Shown: piece by piece, positions 20,738 to 28,289 of the stretch
Position numbering within the stretch: position 1 is the stretch's first letter
Layout of the letters: each line of letters begins with the position of its first letter
Origin: Mycolicibacterium alvei
GTDB taxonomy: Bacteria; Actinomycetota; Actinomycetes; Mycobacteriales; Mycobacteriaceae
DNA: 64,000 nucleotides
Assembly: GCF_010727325.1 (NCBI RefSeq)
Contig: NZ_AP022565.1
Span: forward strand, 3,658,001-3,722,000
Direction of reading: 5' to 3'
The notes under the pieces: model-generated
Database searches by the model: none
Seen by the model: only the letters and a program-made list of their open reading frames with translations
Told to the model about the DNA's origin: nothing
Translations under genes and position numbers: made by a program

Positions 20738-21544
20738 TTATCCGCTGGGCTTTGCGTCGCGCCTATCGCGCCATCGACACAGGGCCTCGGCAGCGGTCAG
20801 GTCGTAGTCGGGTCCGTTGACACCGACCGTGAGGATGCTGACCCCCAGATCCGCCAGCGCATCGGCCTCGGCGAGCATGGCCTCGACACCGCCGGTCTCC
20901 TGCACCCCTGCCGAGCGCTGCACGGTCGCCGGGTCGCGGCCGGTGATGCCGCAGTGCTCGGCGAGGACCTCGGCCTTGCCGGGGTAGGTGTTGCGGTCGA
21001 CGAATGCGTGCCAGATGTCGGCGTGCTCGGCAACCAGCCGCAGGGTCTTGCGTTCCCCCTGCCCGCCGATCAGGATCGGGATCTCTCGCGTGGGCGCCGG
21101 GTTGAGTTTGGCCAGCCGGGCCTCGATGCGTGGCAGGGCTTCGGCCAGATCGTCCAGGCGACTGCCTGCGGTGCCGAACTCGTACCCGTACTCATCGTAA
21201 TCCTTTTGTTTCCAACCACTTCCGATGCCGAGGATGAGGCGTCCGTCGGAGATGTGGTCCACGGTCCGGGCCATGTCGGCCAACAATTCGGGGTTGCGGT
21301 AGGAGTTGCAGCTGACCAGCGCGCCGATCTCGATGCGCGAGGTCTGCTCGGCCCAGGCGCCGAGCATCGTCCAGCATTCGTAGTGCGCACCGTCGGGATC
21401 GCCGTAGAGCGGGAAGAAGTGGTCCCAGTTGAAGGCGATGTCGACGCCGATGTCCTCACAGCGGCGCACTGCGTCGCGGATGTGGCTGTACGTGGGGGAG
21501 TGCTGCGGCTGCAGTTGCACGCCGATGCGGAGGGGATGGCTCAT
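20738..21544 (-). CDS. LLM-class F420-dependent oxidoreductase (Rv0044c-like)
   Basis: 268-residue luciferase-like TIM-barrel oxidoreductase expected to use coenzyme F420. Family features: the RIGVQLQPQ N-terminal strand, FNWDHFFPLYG, ALVSCNSYRNPELLADMARTVDHISDGRLILGIGSGW. The tail is typical of TIGR03854/TIGR03560-like mycobacterial groups. A TACCCT hexamer ends 6 nt before ATG 21544. Substrate unknown. Cytoplasmic. Confidence 0.85.
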   Translation of the reverse strand: MSHPLRIGVQLQPQHSPTYSHIRDAVRRCEDIGVDIAFNWDHFFPLYGDPDGAHYECWTMLGAWAEQTSRIEIGALVSCNSYRNPELLADMARTVDHISDGRLILGIGSGWKQKDYDEYGYEFGTAGSRLDDLAEALPRIEARLAKLNPAPTREIPILIGGQGERKTLRLVAEHADIWHAFVDRNTYPGKAEVLAEHCGITGRDPATVQRSAGVQETGGVEAMLAEADALADLGVSILTVGVNGPDYDLTAAEALCRWRDRRDAKPSG

Positions 21545-21550
21545 TTTTCG

Positions 21551-21556
21551 AGGGTA
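21551..21556 (-). promoter_or_regulatory. Candidate -10 of the F420 oxidoreductase gene (leaderless)
   Basis: TACCCT on the minus strand, 6 nt before ATG 21544. Confidence 0.4.
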
Positions 21557-21583
21557 CTCACGGGTGGTCCCGCCACCCGGGTC

Positions 21584-22489
21584 TTACTGCAAGGGCGGAG
21601 CGTCGAGGATCGCGCGCAGCAGTTGCACGAGTGCGGCCGGCTGATCGCCCTGCACCGAGTGGCCGGAGTCGGCGACGACGTGGGTGCGCTGGAAGCCCGG
21701 TGCGTTATTTGCGAACGTCTCGGCGTCCTCGTCGTTGACGAAATAGGAGTTGGCGCCGCGGATCAGGGTGGTCGGCATGGTGATCGCCGGGACATCGTCC
21801 CACAGCCCGTCGAACCCGTCCCCTTTGCGGAACGTGTCATACCGCCACGTCCAGGTGCCGTCGTCGAGCTGCTTGGAGTTGTGGAACACACCGCGCCGCA
21901 ACGAGTTCCGGTCCCGATGTGGCGATGCGGCCACGGCGGTGTCCAGCATCGCCTCGAAACTGGGGAAGCTGCGGTCACCCTTGACCAACGCCACGGCACC
22001 CAACTGGGCCTTGGTCATCTGCTCATGCCGCTCGGGCGCCGACGGAGTGACGTCGACCAGAACCAGCTCGGGCACCAGGGCCGGTTCGGTCGCCGCGATC
22101 CGCAGTGCGGTCAATCCGCCCAGCGACATGCCGACTACCAGCCGCGGATCGGGAGCGTGGGTCTGCAGAACCGGGATCAGGCTTGCCGCATTGAGTTTCG
22201 GGCCGTAGTCGCCGTCCTCGCGCCAGGCTGAACGGCCGTGGCCGGGGAGATCGACGGCCAGTGCCGGTTCACCGAGCCCGAGGATGACGGTGTCCCAGGT
22301 GTGGGCGTTCTGGCCGCCTCCGTGCAGGAAAACGATGCGCGGGGCGGCGGTGCCGAATTTCAGCGCGCTGATCGGCCCCTGCTCGATGCGCTCGACCCGC
22401 GGCAGTGGGGCACTCGCCCCGATCTGTTCGGCGTTCTCGTGTAGCAGGCCGAACTCATCGAGGCCTGCGAGATCTTCGTCGGCAACCAC
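21584..22489 (-). CDS. Alpha/beta-hydrolase, esterase (Rv0045c-like)
   Basis: 301-residue alpha/beta-hydrolase. Oxyanion region FLHGGGQNAHTW, nucleophile elbow GMSLGG (Ser), acid in the NDEDAETF/RGANSYFV region, and catalytic His in DSGHSVQGDQP. Rv0045c is a characterised esterase acting on short and medium acyl esters; the same activity is expected here. GTG 22489 follows TATAAA by 6 nt (leaderless). No signal peptide. It lies 35 nt upstream of the F420 oxidoreductase start region, on the same strand. Confidence 0.88.
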   Translation of the reverse strand: MVADEDLAGLDEFGLLHENAEQIGASAPLPRVERIEQGPISALKFGTAAPRIVFLHGGGQNAHTWDTVILGLGEPALAVDLPGHGRSAWREDGDYGPKLNAASLIPVLQTHAPDPRLVVGMSLGGLTALRIAATEPALVPELVLVDVTPSAPERHEQMTKAQLGAVALVKGDRSFPSFEAMLDTAVAASPHRDRNSLRRGVFHNSKQLDDGTWTWRYDTFRKGDGFDGLWDDVPAITMPTTLIRGANSYFVNDEDAETFANNAPGFQRTHVVADSGHSVQGDQPAALVQLLRAILDAPPLQ

Positions 22490-22495
22490 GGGCCC

Positions 22496-22501
22496 TTTAT
22501 A
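22496..22501 (-). promoter_or_regulatory. Candidate -10 of the esterase gene (leaderless)
   Basis: TATAAA on the minus strand, 6 nt before GTG 22489. Confidence 0.45.
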
Positions 22502-22503
22502 CG

Positions 22504-22561
22504 CCGAGAGTGCGGTGAGATCGCATCCGGATGGAAATTCGCGATCTCACCGCACTCTCGG
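22504..22561. terminator. 21-bp perfect inverted repeat after ino1
   Basis: CCGAGAGTGCGGTGAGATCGC (22504-22524) and its exact reverse complement (22541-22561), 16-nt loop. It lies between the end of ino1 and the start of the esterase gene on the same strand. It very probably ends ino1 transcription; no U-tract follows. Confidence 0.65.
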
Positions 22562-22572
22562 TGAAAGAAGAA

Positions 22573-23664
22573 CTAACCCTCGATGAAGGTCTCCAGCTCG
22601 ATGCGGGCCACGTCGTCGGCGATCTGCTTCGGCGGGCTCTTCATCAGGTAGGCAGACGCTGCCTCGACGGGACCGCCGACGCCGCGGTCCTTGGCGATCT
22701 TGGCGGCGCGGACCGCGTCGATGATCACACCGGCCGAGTTCGGCGAGTCCCAGACCTCGAGCTTGTACTCCAGGTTCAGCGGCACGTCACCGAAGGCGCG
22801 GCCTTCGAGGCGCACATAGGCCCACTTGCGGTCGTCGAGCCACGCGACGTGATCGGACGGGCCGATGTGGACGTTCTTGTCCTCGACCTTGCCGGCCAGC
22901 GAGCCGGTCAGGTTGGAGGTCACGGCCTGGGTCTTGGAGACCTTCTTGGACTCCAGGCGTGAGCGCTCCAGCATGTTCAGGAAGTCCATGTTGCCGCCGA
23001 CGTTGAGCTGGTACGTGCGGTCCAGCGTGACGCCGCGATCCTCGAACAGCTTGGCCATGACGCGGTGGGTGATGGTGGCGCCGACCTGGCTCTTGATGTC
23101 GTCGCCGATGATCGGGACGCCGGCGTCGGCGAACTTCTTGGCCCACACCGGGTCGGAGGCGATGAACACCGGCAGCGCGTTGACGAAGGCCACGCCGGCG
23201 TCGATGCAGCACTGGGCGTAGAACTTGTCGGCCTCTTCGGAGCCCACCGGAAGGTAGGAGACCAGGACGTCGACCTTGGCATCCTTGAGCGCCTTGACCA
23301 CGTCGACGGGCTCGAAGTCGGAGATCTCGATGGTGTCGGCGTAGTACTTGCCGATGCCGTCGAGGGTCGGGCCACGCTGCACCGTCACGTTGGTCGGCGG
23401 CACGTCGGCGATCTTGATGGTGTTGTTCTCGGAGGCGAAGATGGCCTCGGACAGATCGAAGCCGACCTTCTTGGCGTCCACGTCGAACGCGGCCACGAAC
23501 TTCACGTCACGCACGTGGTAGGGGCCGAACTTCACGTGCATCAGGCCCGGCACGGTCGTGTTCTCGTCGGCGTTGTGGTAGTACTGCACACCCTGGACCA
23601 GGGACGATGCGCAGTTACCGACGCCGACAATGGCGACCCGGATTTCTCCTGCGTGCTCAGACAT
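22573..23664 (-). CDS. ino1: Inositol-1-phosphate synthase
   Basis: Converts glucose 6-phosphate to 1L-myo-inositol 1-phosphate with NAD. This is the first step to inositol, needed for mycothiol, phosphatidylinositol, PIMs and LAM. 363 residues, close to Rv0046c (367). NAD-binding [12 protein letters not shown] near residues 16-27; active-site regions [18 protein letters not shown] and [11 protein letters not shown] are intact. Lys-rich active-site stretch [12 protein letters not shown] is present. It lies 57 nt downstream of the PadR gene on the same strand and is likely cotranscribed; ends at a 21-bp hairpin. Confidence 0.96.
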   Translation of the reverse strand: MSEHAGEIRVAIVGVGNCASSLVQGVQYYHNADENTTVPGLMHVKFGPYHVRDVKFVAAFDVDAKKVGFDLSEAIFASENNTIKIADVPPTNVTVQRGPTLDGIGKYYADTIEISDFEPVDVVKALKDAKVDVLVSYLPVGSEEADKFYAQCCIDAGVAFVNALPVFIASDPVWAKKFADAGVPIIGDDIKSQVGATITHRVMAKLFEDRGVTLDRTYQLNVGGNMDFLNMLERSRLESKKVSKTQAVTSNLTGSLAGKVEDKNVHIGPSDHVAWLDDRKWAYVRLEGRAFGDVPLNLEYKLEVWDSPNSAGVIIDAVRAAKIAKDRGVGGPVEAASAYLMKSPPKQIADDVARIELETFIEG

Positions 23665-23721
23665 GGACGATCTCCTTACTCGTTCTGTGTGCTCGGCCTG
23701 GGGCCTTGTGCGGGTCTGTGC

Positions 23722-24267
23722 TCATATGTTTTCCGAGCGCCCCTGGGCCGTACGTTCGGCCGCGATCAACTCGTTGAGCCATTTCACTTCTCGTTCGCTG
23801 GACTCCAGGCCCAGCTGGTGCAACTGACGGGTGTAGCGGTCGAATGAACTGCTGGCCCGCGCAACGGCGTCACGCAGACCTTCCCGACGTTCCTCCACCT
23901 GGCGGCGCCGCCCCTCCAGGATTCGCATCCTGGCCTCGGCCGGGGTGCGGTTGAAGAAGGCCAGGTGGACACCAAACCCGTCGTCGGAGAAGTTCTGTGG
24001 CCCCGTGTCGGCGACCAACTCGGTGAACCGCTGCTTGCCGGCATCCGTCATCTGGTACACCCGCCGAGCGCGACGCACCTTGGTCGGTCCCAAGGGTGCG
24101 GCGTCCTCGACGATCAGGCCGTCGGCCTGCATGCGACGTAATGCCGGGTAGAGCGACCCATACGAGAACGCCCTGAACGCCCCCAACAGACCCGTCAATC
24201 GCTTGCGCAGCTCATAGCCGTGCATGGGTGACTCGAGCAGAAGACCCAGGACTGCGAGCTCCAGCAT
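23722..24267 (-). CDS. PadR family transcriptional regulator (Rv0047c-like)
   Basis: 181-residue PadR-like repressor. N-terminal winged helix (MLELAVLGLLLESPMHGYEL, then SYGSLYPALRRMQADGLI) and a C-terminal four-helix dimerisation region (the EERREGLRDAVARA helix). ATG 24267 has a Shine-Dalgarno sequence AAAGGGG at 9 nt; the frame can extend three codons to a GTG that would sit on it. It precedes ino1. Two direct copies of CGACGGATCA just upstream are candidate binding sites. Confidence 0.88.
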   Translation of the reverse strand: MLELAVLGLLLESPMHGYELRKRLTGLLGAFRAFSYGSLYPALRRMQADGLIVEDAAPLGPTKVRRARRVYQMTDAGKQRFTELVADTGPQNFSDDGFGVHLAFFNRTPAEARMRILEGRRRQVEERREGLRDAVARASSSFDRYTRQLHQLGLESSEREVKWLNELIAAERTAQGRSENI

Positions 24268-24282
24268 CGAGAACACCCCTTT

Positions 24283-24319
24283 CGACGGATCAGATGGAAT
24301 TGATCGCTACGACGGATCA
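24283..24319. promoter_or_regulatory. Direct repeats CGACGGATCA upstream of padR-ino1
   Basis: Identical 10-mers at 24283-24292 and 24310-24319, 27 nt apart. They flank the Shine-Dalgarno region and promoter of the padR-ino1 transcription unit. AT-rich TAATATAT on the minus strand near 24345 is a possible -10. Regulator binding is inference. Confidence 0.35.
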
Positions 24320-24391
24320 ACACCTCGCCAAACTGTATCGCGCCGATATATTAGAGACCAAGTGAATGCCGCGAATATCACGCTGGCCGGC

Positions 24392-25264
24392 TCACCTGTC
24401 GTGGCGGTACATCCCCTTGACGGTGCCGTCGGGGTACAGGTCGATGTTTCCGCCGCCGAAGTCGCTGCTGACGATCACCTCGACATTGACGAGGTCAGGT
24501 GTCGCGGGATCTTCGGACGGTGTGATGCGCAGCCACGTGCTCTTCACGTCGCCGCGTTTGGTGTTGAGCGTGTCGGGCGCGCCACGGAGAACGGCGAGCG
24601 CCTTCTCGTAGTCGAACGCCGCGAGGTCGACGAGCCGGTCGTCGCTGTCGACGCTGCTGGGCGAGGAGCTCGGATCACCCCAGCCGCCGGTGTACCGGTA
24701 GTAGACCTTCTGGCGGCTGTCCTGCGGGTTCGGTCGGTAGAGCATGGCCGAGTCGGTGTCGATGTGCAGCTCATAGCCAGTGGTGTCGCCGAACTTCTGG
24801 CGCATCTGCTCGAACAGGCCGCGGAGCCCGTTCAGCGATTGCAGCTGGGTCGGCGGGGTCAGCACTACCGGGTCGATACCGTCGGGCACCGCCCCCGGGT
24901 CGGGGTTGAACCTCAACGGTGAGGAGGTGTTTCCGTACAGGCCCCAGCCGATGCCGATGCCGAGCACGACCAGTGCGGCGGCCGAGGCCAGCCGCAGCCC
25001 CCATCCGGGACCGCCGGGCTTGCGGATGCCGGGTAGCAGGGGCTTGGTCAGCGTCGGCATTTTCACCGGAGCATTGGAGTTCTGCAGATCCTCGACCAGG
25101 CCGGCCAGGTCCCCCAGGGTGGTGGCGTTGGTGGCCGCCGACACCCGCTGGCGGTGTTCTTCCATGGACAACTGGCCTTCGCCGAGCGCGTTGTCGAGCA
25201 CCTTGCAGGTGTCGTTGCGGTCGCTGTCCCTGGCCCGGGTGTTCGAGGTCTGCCGAGTTGCCAC
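24392..25264 (-). CDS. DUF1707 membrane-anchored protein (Rv0048c-like)
   Basis: 290-residue protein, length as Rv0048c (289). An N-terminal DUF1707 segment (residues about 10-60: the LDNALGEGQLSMEEHRQRV motif) is followed by one membrane helix at about residues 93-112. An extracytoplasmic domain of about 175 residues follows. GTG 25264 is selected by TACCAT 7 nt upstream and by length; the frame runs on to 25663 antisense to the DUF5318 gene. Function unknown. Divergent from the DUF5318-ponA1 operon. Confidence 0.8.
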   Translation of the reverse strand: MATRQTSNTRARDSDRNDTCKVLDNALGEGQLSMEEHRQRVSAATNATTLGDLAGLVEDLQNSNAPVKMPTLTKPLLPGIRKPGGPGWGLRLASAAALVVLGIGIGWGLYGNTSSPLRFNPDPGAVPDGIDPVVLTPPTQLQSLNGLRGLFEQMRQKFGDTTGYELHIDTDSAMLYRPNPQDSRQKVYYRYTGGWGDPSSSPSSVDSDDRLVDLAAFDYEKALAVLRGAPDTLNTKRGDVKSTWLRITPSEDPATPDLVNVEVIVSSDFGGGNIDLYPDGTVKGMYRHDR

Positions 25265-25271
25265 GGACAAG

Positions 25272-25277
25272 ATGGTA
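25272..25277 (-). promoter_or_regulatory. Candidate -10 of the DUF1707 gene (leaderless)
   Basis: TACCAT on the minus strand, 7 nt before GTG 25264. Confidence 0.45.
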
Positions 25278-25320
25278 GGAGGTGTGACGTGGTCACGCCT
25301 CGATGTCGAGGGGGTCGACG

Positions 25321-25326
25321 TACTCT
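25321..25326 (+). promoter_or_regulatory. Candidate -10 of the DUF5318-ponA1 operon (leaderless)
   Basis: TACTCT 7 nt before GTG 25334; no Shine-Dalgarno sequence. Confidence 0.45.
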
Positions 25327-25333
25327 GGTCATC

Positions 25334-25756
25334 GTGCGATTGCAGAGACAGGTGGTGGATTACGCGCTTCGGCGGCGGTCCCTGCTGGCTGAGGTCTATT
25401 CGGGGCGCACCGGCGTCTCGGAGGTCTGTGATGCCAACCCGTACCTGCTGCGCGCGGCAAAGTTTCACGGCAAGCAAAGTTCGGTGATGTGTCCGATCTG
25501 CCGTAAAGAGCAGCTCACGCTGGTGTCGTGGGTTTTCGGTGATCATCTGGGCCCGGTGTCGGGCTCGGCGCGCACCGCGGAGGAGCTGGTGATGTTGGCA
25601 ACTCGTTACGACGAGTTCGCAGTCCATGTGGTTGAGGTATGCCGCACCTGCAGTTGGAATCATTTGGTCAAGTCATATGTCCTCGGTGCGCCTCGGCCGC
25701 CGAAGGCCCGTGGCACTCGAGGCACGCGTAAATCGGCGCGCACAGCCAGTGAATAG
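25334..25756 (+). CDS. DUF5318 protein with paired CxxC (Rv0049-like)
   Basis: 140-residue protein (137 in M. tuberculosis). Two CxxC pairs, MCPICRKE near residue 56 and VCRTCSW near residue 102, form a likely zinc ribbon. Basic C-terminal tail. No known activity. GTG 25334 chosen from length and the TACTCT hexamer. Its stop overlaps the start of ponA1 by 8 nt, which implies coupled translation and a possible connection to cell-wall synthesis. Confidence 0.82.
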   Translation: MRLQRQVVDYALRRRSLLAEVYSGRTGVSEVCDANPYLLRAAKFHGKQSSVMCPICRKEQLTLVSWVFGDHLGPVSGSARTAEELVMLATRYDEFAVHVVEVCRTCSWNHLVKSYVLGAPRPPKARGTRGTRKSARTASE

Positions 25757-28289
25757 CGAAGGGCGCCATAGCCGGTCAGCCAAGGACATCCGTAGTGCGG
25801 CTGACCGCCTCGGCGCGCGCGAAAATCCGCCGCCCCCGCGCGAGAAGCGGCCGCCGGCTCCGGATGCACGGCCGCCGGCTCGTGAGAATGCGCCTACGGG
25901 ACGGCCGAACGGTCCTGGCGGTCGACCCGGCCGCCCGGCGATACCGCCCGACGATCGGCTCACCACGGTGCTGCCTCCGGTGCGTGACGACGGGCCGGTC
26001 CCGCTGGACGTGGTCAGAGCGGCGATGGGCGGCAGCCCGCCGCCGAAACCACCGCCACCCAAATCTCCCCCTCCGCCGCCGGGTGGCGGCCGTGGGTCGG
26101 GGCCCTCGGGTCCGGCCGGGTCGGGTCCGAAGGGGCCGAAGCCGGCCGGGCAGTTCCAGATCAACTGGAAGCTGGTCCGACGCCTGTCGATCGCCGCGGT
26201 CGCGGCGATGATTCTGCTTCCGCTGGTGACCTTCGGTATGGCGTACATGATCGTCGACGTCCCGCAGCCCGGTGACATCCGCACCAACCAGGTGTCGACG
26301 ATCCTGGCCAGCGACGGCAGCGAGATCGCCAAGATCGTGCCGCCGGAAGGCAACCGGGTCGACGTCGGCATCGACAAGATCCCGGAGCACGTCCGCAACG
26401 CGGTGATGGCCGCCGAGGACCGCGACTTCTACACCAATCCGGGCTTCTCCTTCACCGCGCTGTTGCGTGCGATCAAGAACAACCTGGTCGGTGGTGATCT
26501 GCAGGGCGGATCGACCATCACCCAGCAGTACGTCAAGAACGCGCTCGTCGGCGACGAGCGGTCGGGGATCGGCGGTCTGATCCGTAAGGCCAAAGAGCTG
26601 GTCATCTCGACCAAGATGGCCAGCGAATGGTCCAAAGACGCTGTGATGCAGGCGTATCTGAACATGATCTATTTCGGTCGCGGCTCGTACGGCATCGCCG
26701 CGGCGGCCAAGGCGTACTTCGACAAGCCGGTCGAACAACTCGACGTCGCCGAGGGCGCACTGATGGCCGCGCTGATCCAGCGCCCGTCGACGCTGGACCC
26801 GGCCGTCGATCCGGAGGGCGCCGCCGAGCGGTGGAACTGGGTGCTCGACGGCATGGTCGACATGGGCGCGTTGTCGGCCCAGGACCGCGCCGAGCAGGTG
26901 TTCCCGCCGACCGTGCCGCCGGACCAGGCCCGCCAGGCCAACCAGACGACCGGTCCGAACGGACTGATCGAGCGGCAGGTCACCAAGGAACTGCTGGATC
27001 TGTTCGACATCAGCGAGCAGGCCCTCAACACCGAGGGACTGCAGATCACGACCACGATCGACCCGCAGGCCCAGGAGGCCGCCGAGAATGCGGTGTCCAA
27101 GTACATGGATGGCCAGGAGTCCAACATGCGGACGGCGGTGGTCTCCATCGATCCGCACGACGGTGCGGTCAAGGCGTACTACGGCGGCTCCGATGCCAAC
27201 GGCTTCGACTTCGCCCAGGCGGGTCTGCCGACAGGGTCGTCGTTCAAGGTGTTTGCGCTCGTCGCTGCCCTGCAGCAGGGCATCGGCCTGGGCTATCAGG
27301 TGGACAGCGGGCCGATCACGGTCAACGGCATCAAGATCACCAATGTCGAAGGCGAAGGGTGCGGCACCTGCTCGGTCGCCGAGGCGCTCAAGCGCTCGCT
27401 CAACACCAGTTACTACCGGCTGATGCTCAAGCTCGAGAACGGTCCGGAGGATGTCGCGAAGGCCGCCCATGACGCCGGTGTCGCCGAGAGTTTCCCCGGT
27501 GTCGAGCACACCCTGTCCGAAGACGGCAACGGCGGCCCGCCGAACAACGGCGTGGTGCTGGGTCAGTACCAGTCCAGGGTGATCGACATGGCCTCGGCGT
27601 ATGCGACCCTGGCGGCCTCCGGCGTCTATCACAAGCCGCACTTCGTGCAGAAGGTCGTGAACTCCTCGGGGCAGGTGCTGTTCGACGCCTCGAGCCAGGA
27701 CAACGGTGAACAGCGCATCGACAAGGCGGTGGCGGACAACGTCACGTCGGCGATGCAGCCGATCGCGGGTTGGTCGCGCGGGCACAACCTGGCAGGCGGG
27801 CGGGCCTCGGCCGCCAAGACGGGCACCAACCAGCTCGGCGACACCGGGGACAATCGTGACGCCTGGATGGTCGGCTACACACCGTCGCTGTCGACCGCGG
27901 TCTGGGTGGGTACCACCGACGGTGTGACGCCGTTGAAGACTCCGTCGGGCGGGCCGGTCTACGGATCGGGTCTGCCGTCGGACATCTGGAAAGCCACGAT
28001 GGACGGCGCGCTGAAAGGTACCGACAACGAGTCGTTCCCGAAGCCGACGGAGATCGGTGGCTATGCGGGTGTGCCGCAGGCCCCGGCCGCCCCGCCACCC
28101 GGGACGCCACCGGCCGGTCCGCCGATCGCGGTGATGCCCTCGGAGACCGTCATTCAGCCGACCATCGAAGTGGCCCCGGGTATTACGATCCCGATCGGCC
28201 CCCCGACGACCGTGCCGATCGGACCCCCGCCGGGGGCACCTGGTGTGCCCGGTGAGCCGGGCCTGCCGCTGCCACCGCCGCCTCCGTGA
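25749..28289 (+). CDS. ponA1: Bifunctional penicillin-binding protein PonA1 (class A PBP)
   Basis: Polymerises and crosslinks peptidoglycan at the growing poles. 846 residues from GTG 25749. The cytoplasmic Pro-rich N-terminus is about 145 residues long and precedes one membrane helix at about 146-170. GT51 transglycosylase follows (AAEDRDFYTNPGFS, GGSTITQQYVKNALV, RKAKELVIS). The transpeptidase domain has SSFK with Ser near 497, SLNTSYYRL (SxN) and AAKTGTNQ (KTG). The Pro/Gly-rich tail carries repeated GPP/PIGPP units. Orthologue Rv0050. Upstream frame to 25626 rejected, since it runs through the DUF5318 gene. Stop overlaps the GT87 start (GTGA). Confidence 0.95.
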   Translation: MNSEGRHSRSAKDIRSAADRLGARENPPPPREKRPPAPDARPPARENAPTGRPNGPGGRPGRPAIPPDDRLTTVLPPVRDDGPVPLDVVRAAMGGSPPPKPPPPKSPPPPPGGGRGSGPSGPAGSGPKGPKPAGQFQINWKLVRRLSIAAVAAMILLPLVTFGMAYMIVDVPQPGDIRTNQVSTILASDGSEIAKIVPPEGNRVDVGIDKIPEHVRNAVMAAEDRDFYTNPGFSFTALLRAIKNNLVGGDLQGGSTITQQYVKNALVGDERSGIGGLIRKAKELVISTKMASEWSKDAVMQAYLNMIYFGRGSYGIAAAAKAYFDKPVEQLDVAEGALMAALIQRPSTLDPAVDPEGAAERWNWVLDGMVDMGALSAQDRAEQVFPPTVPPDQARQANQTTGPNGLIERQVTKELLDLFDISEQALNTEGLQITTTIDPQAQEAAENAVSKYMDGQESNMRTAVVSIDPHDGAVKAYYGGSDANGFDFAQAGLPTGSSFKVFALVAALQQGIGLGYQVDSGPITVNGIKITNVEGEGCGTCSVAEALKRSLNTSYYRLMLKLENGPEDVAKAAHDAGVAESFPGVEHTLSEDGNGGPPNNGVVLGQYQSRVIDMASAYATLAASGVYHKPHFVQKVVNSSGQVLFDASSQDNGEQRIDKAVADNVTSAMQPIAGWSRGHNLAGGRASAAKTGTNQLGDTGDNRDAWMVGYTPSLSTAVWVGTTDGVTPLKTPSGGPVYGSGLPSDIWKATMDGALKGTDNESFPKPTEIGGYAGVPQAPAAPPPGTPPAGPPIAVMPSETVIQPTIEVAPGITIPIGPPTTVPIGPPPGAPGVPGEPGLPLPPPPP

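Noticed and set aside
25626..25748. Upstream extension of ponA1
   Set aside because: It runs through the DUF5318 gene in another frame; GTG 25749 fits a coupled start.
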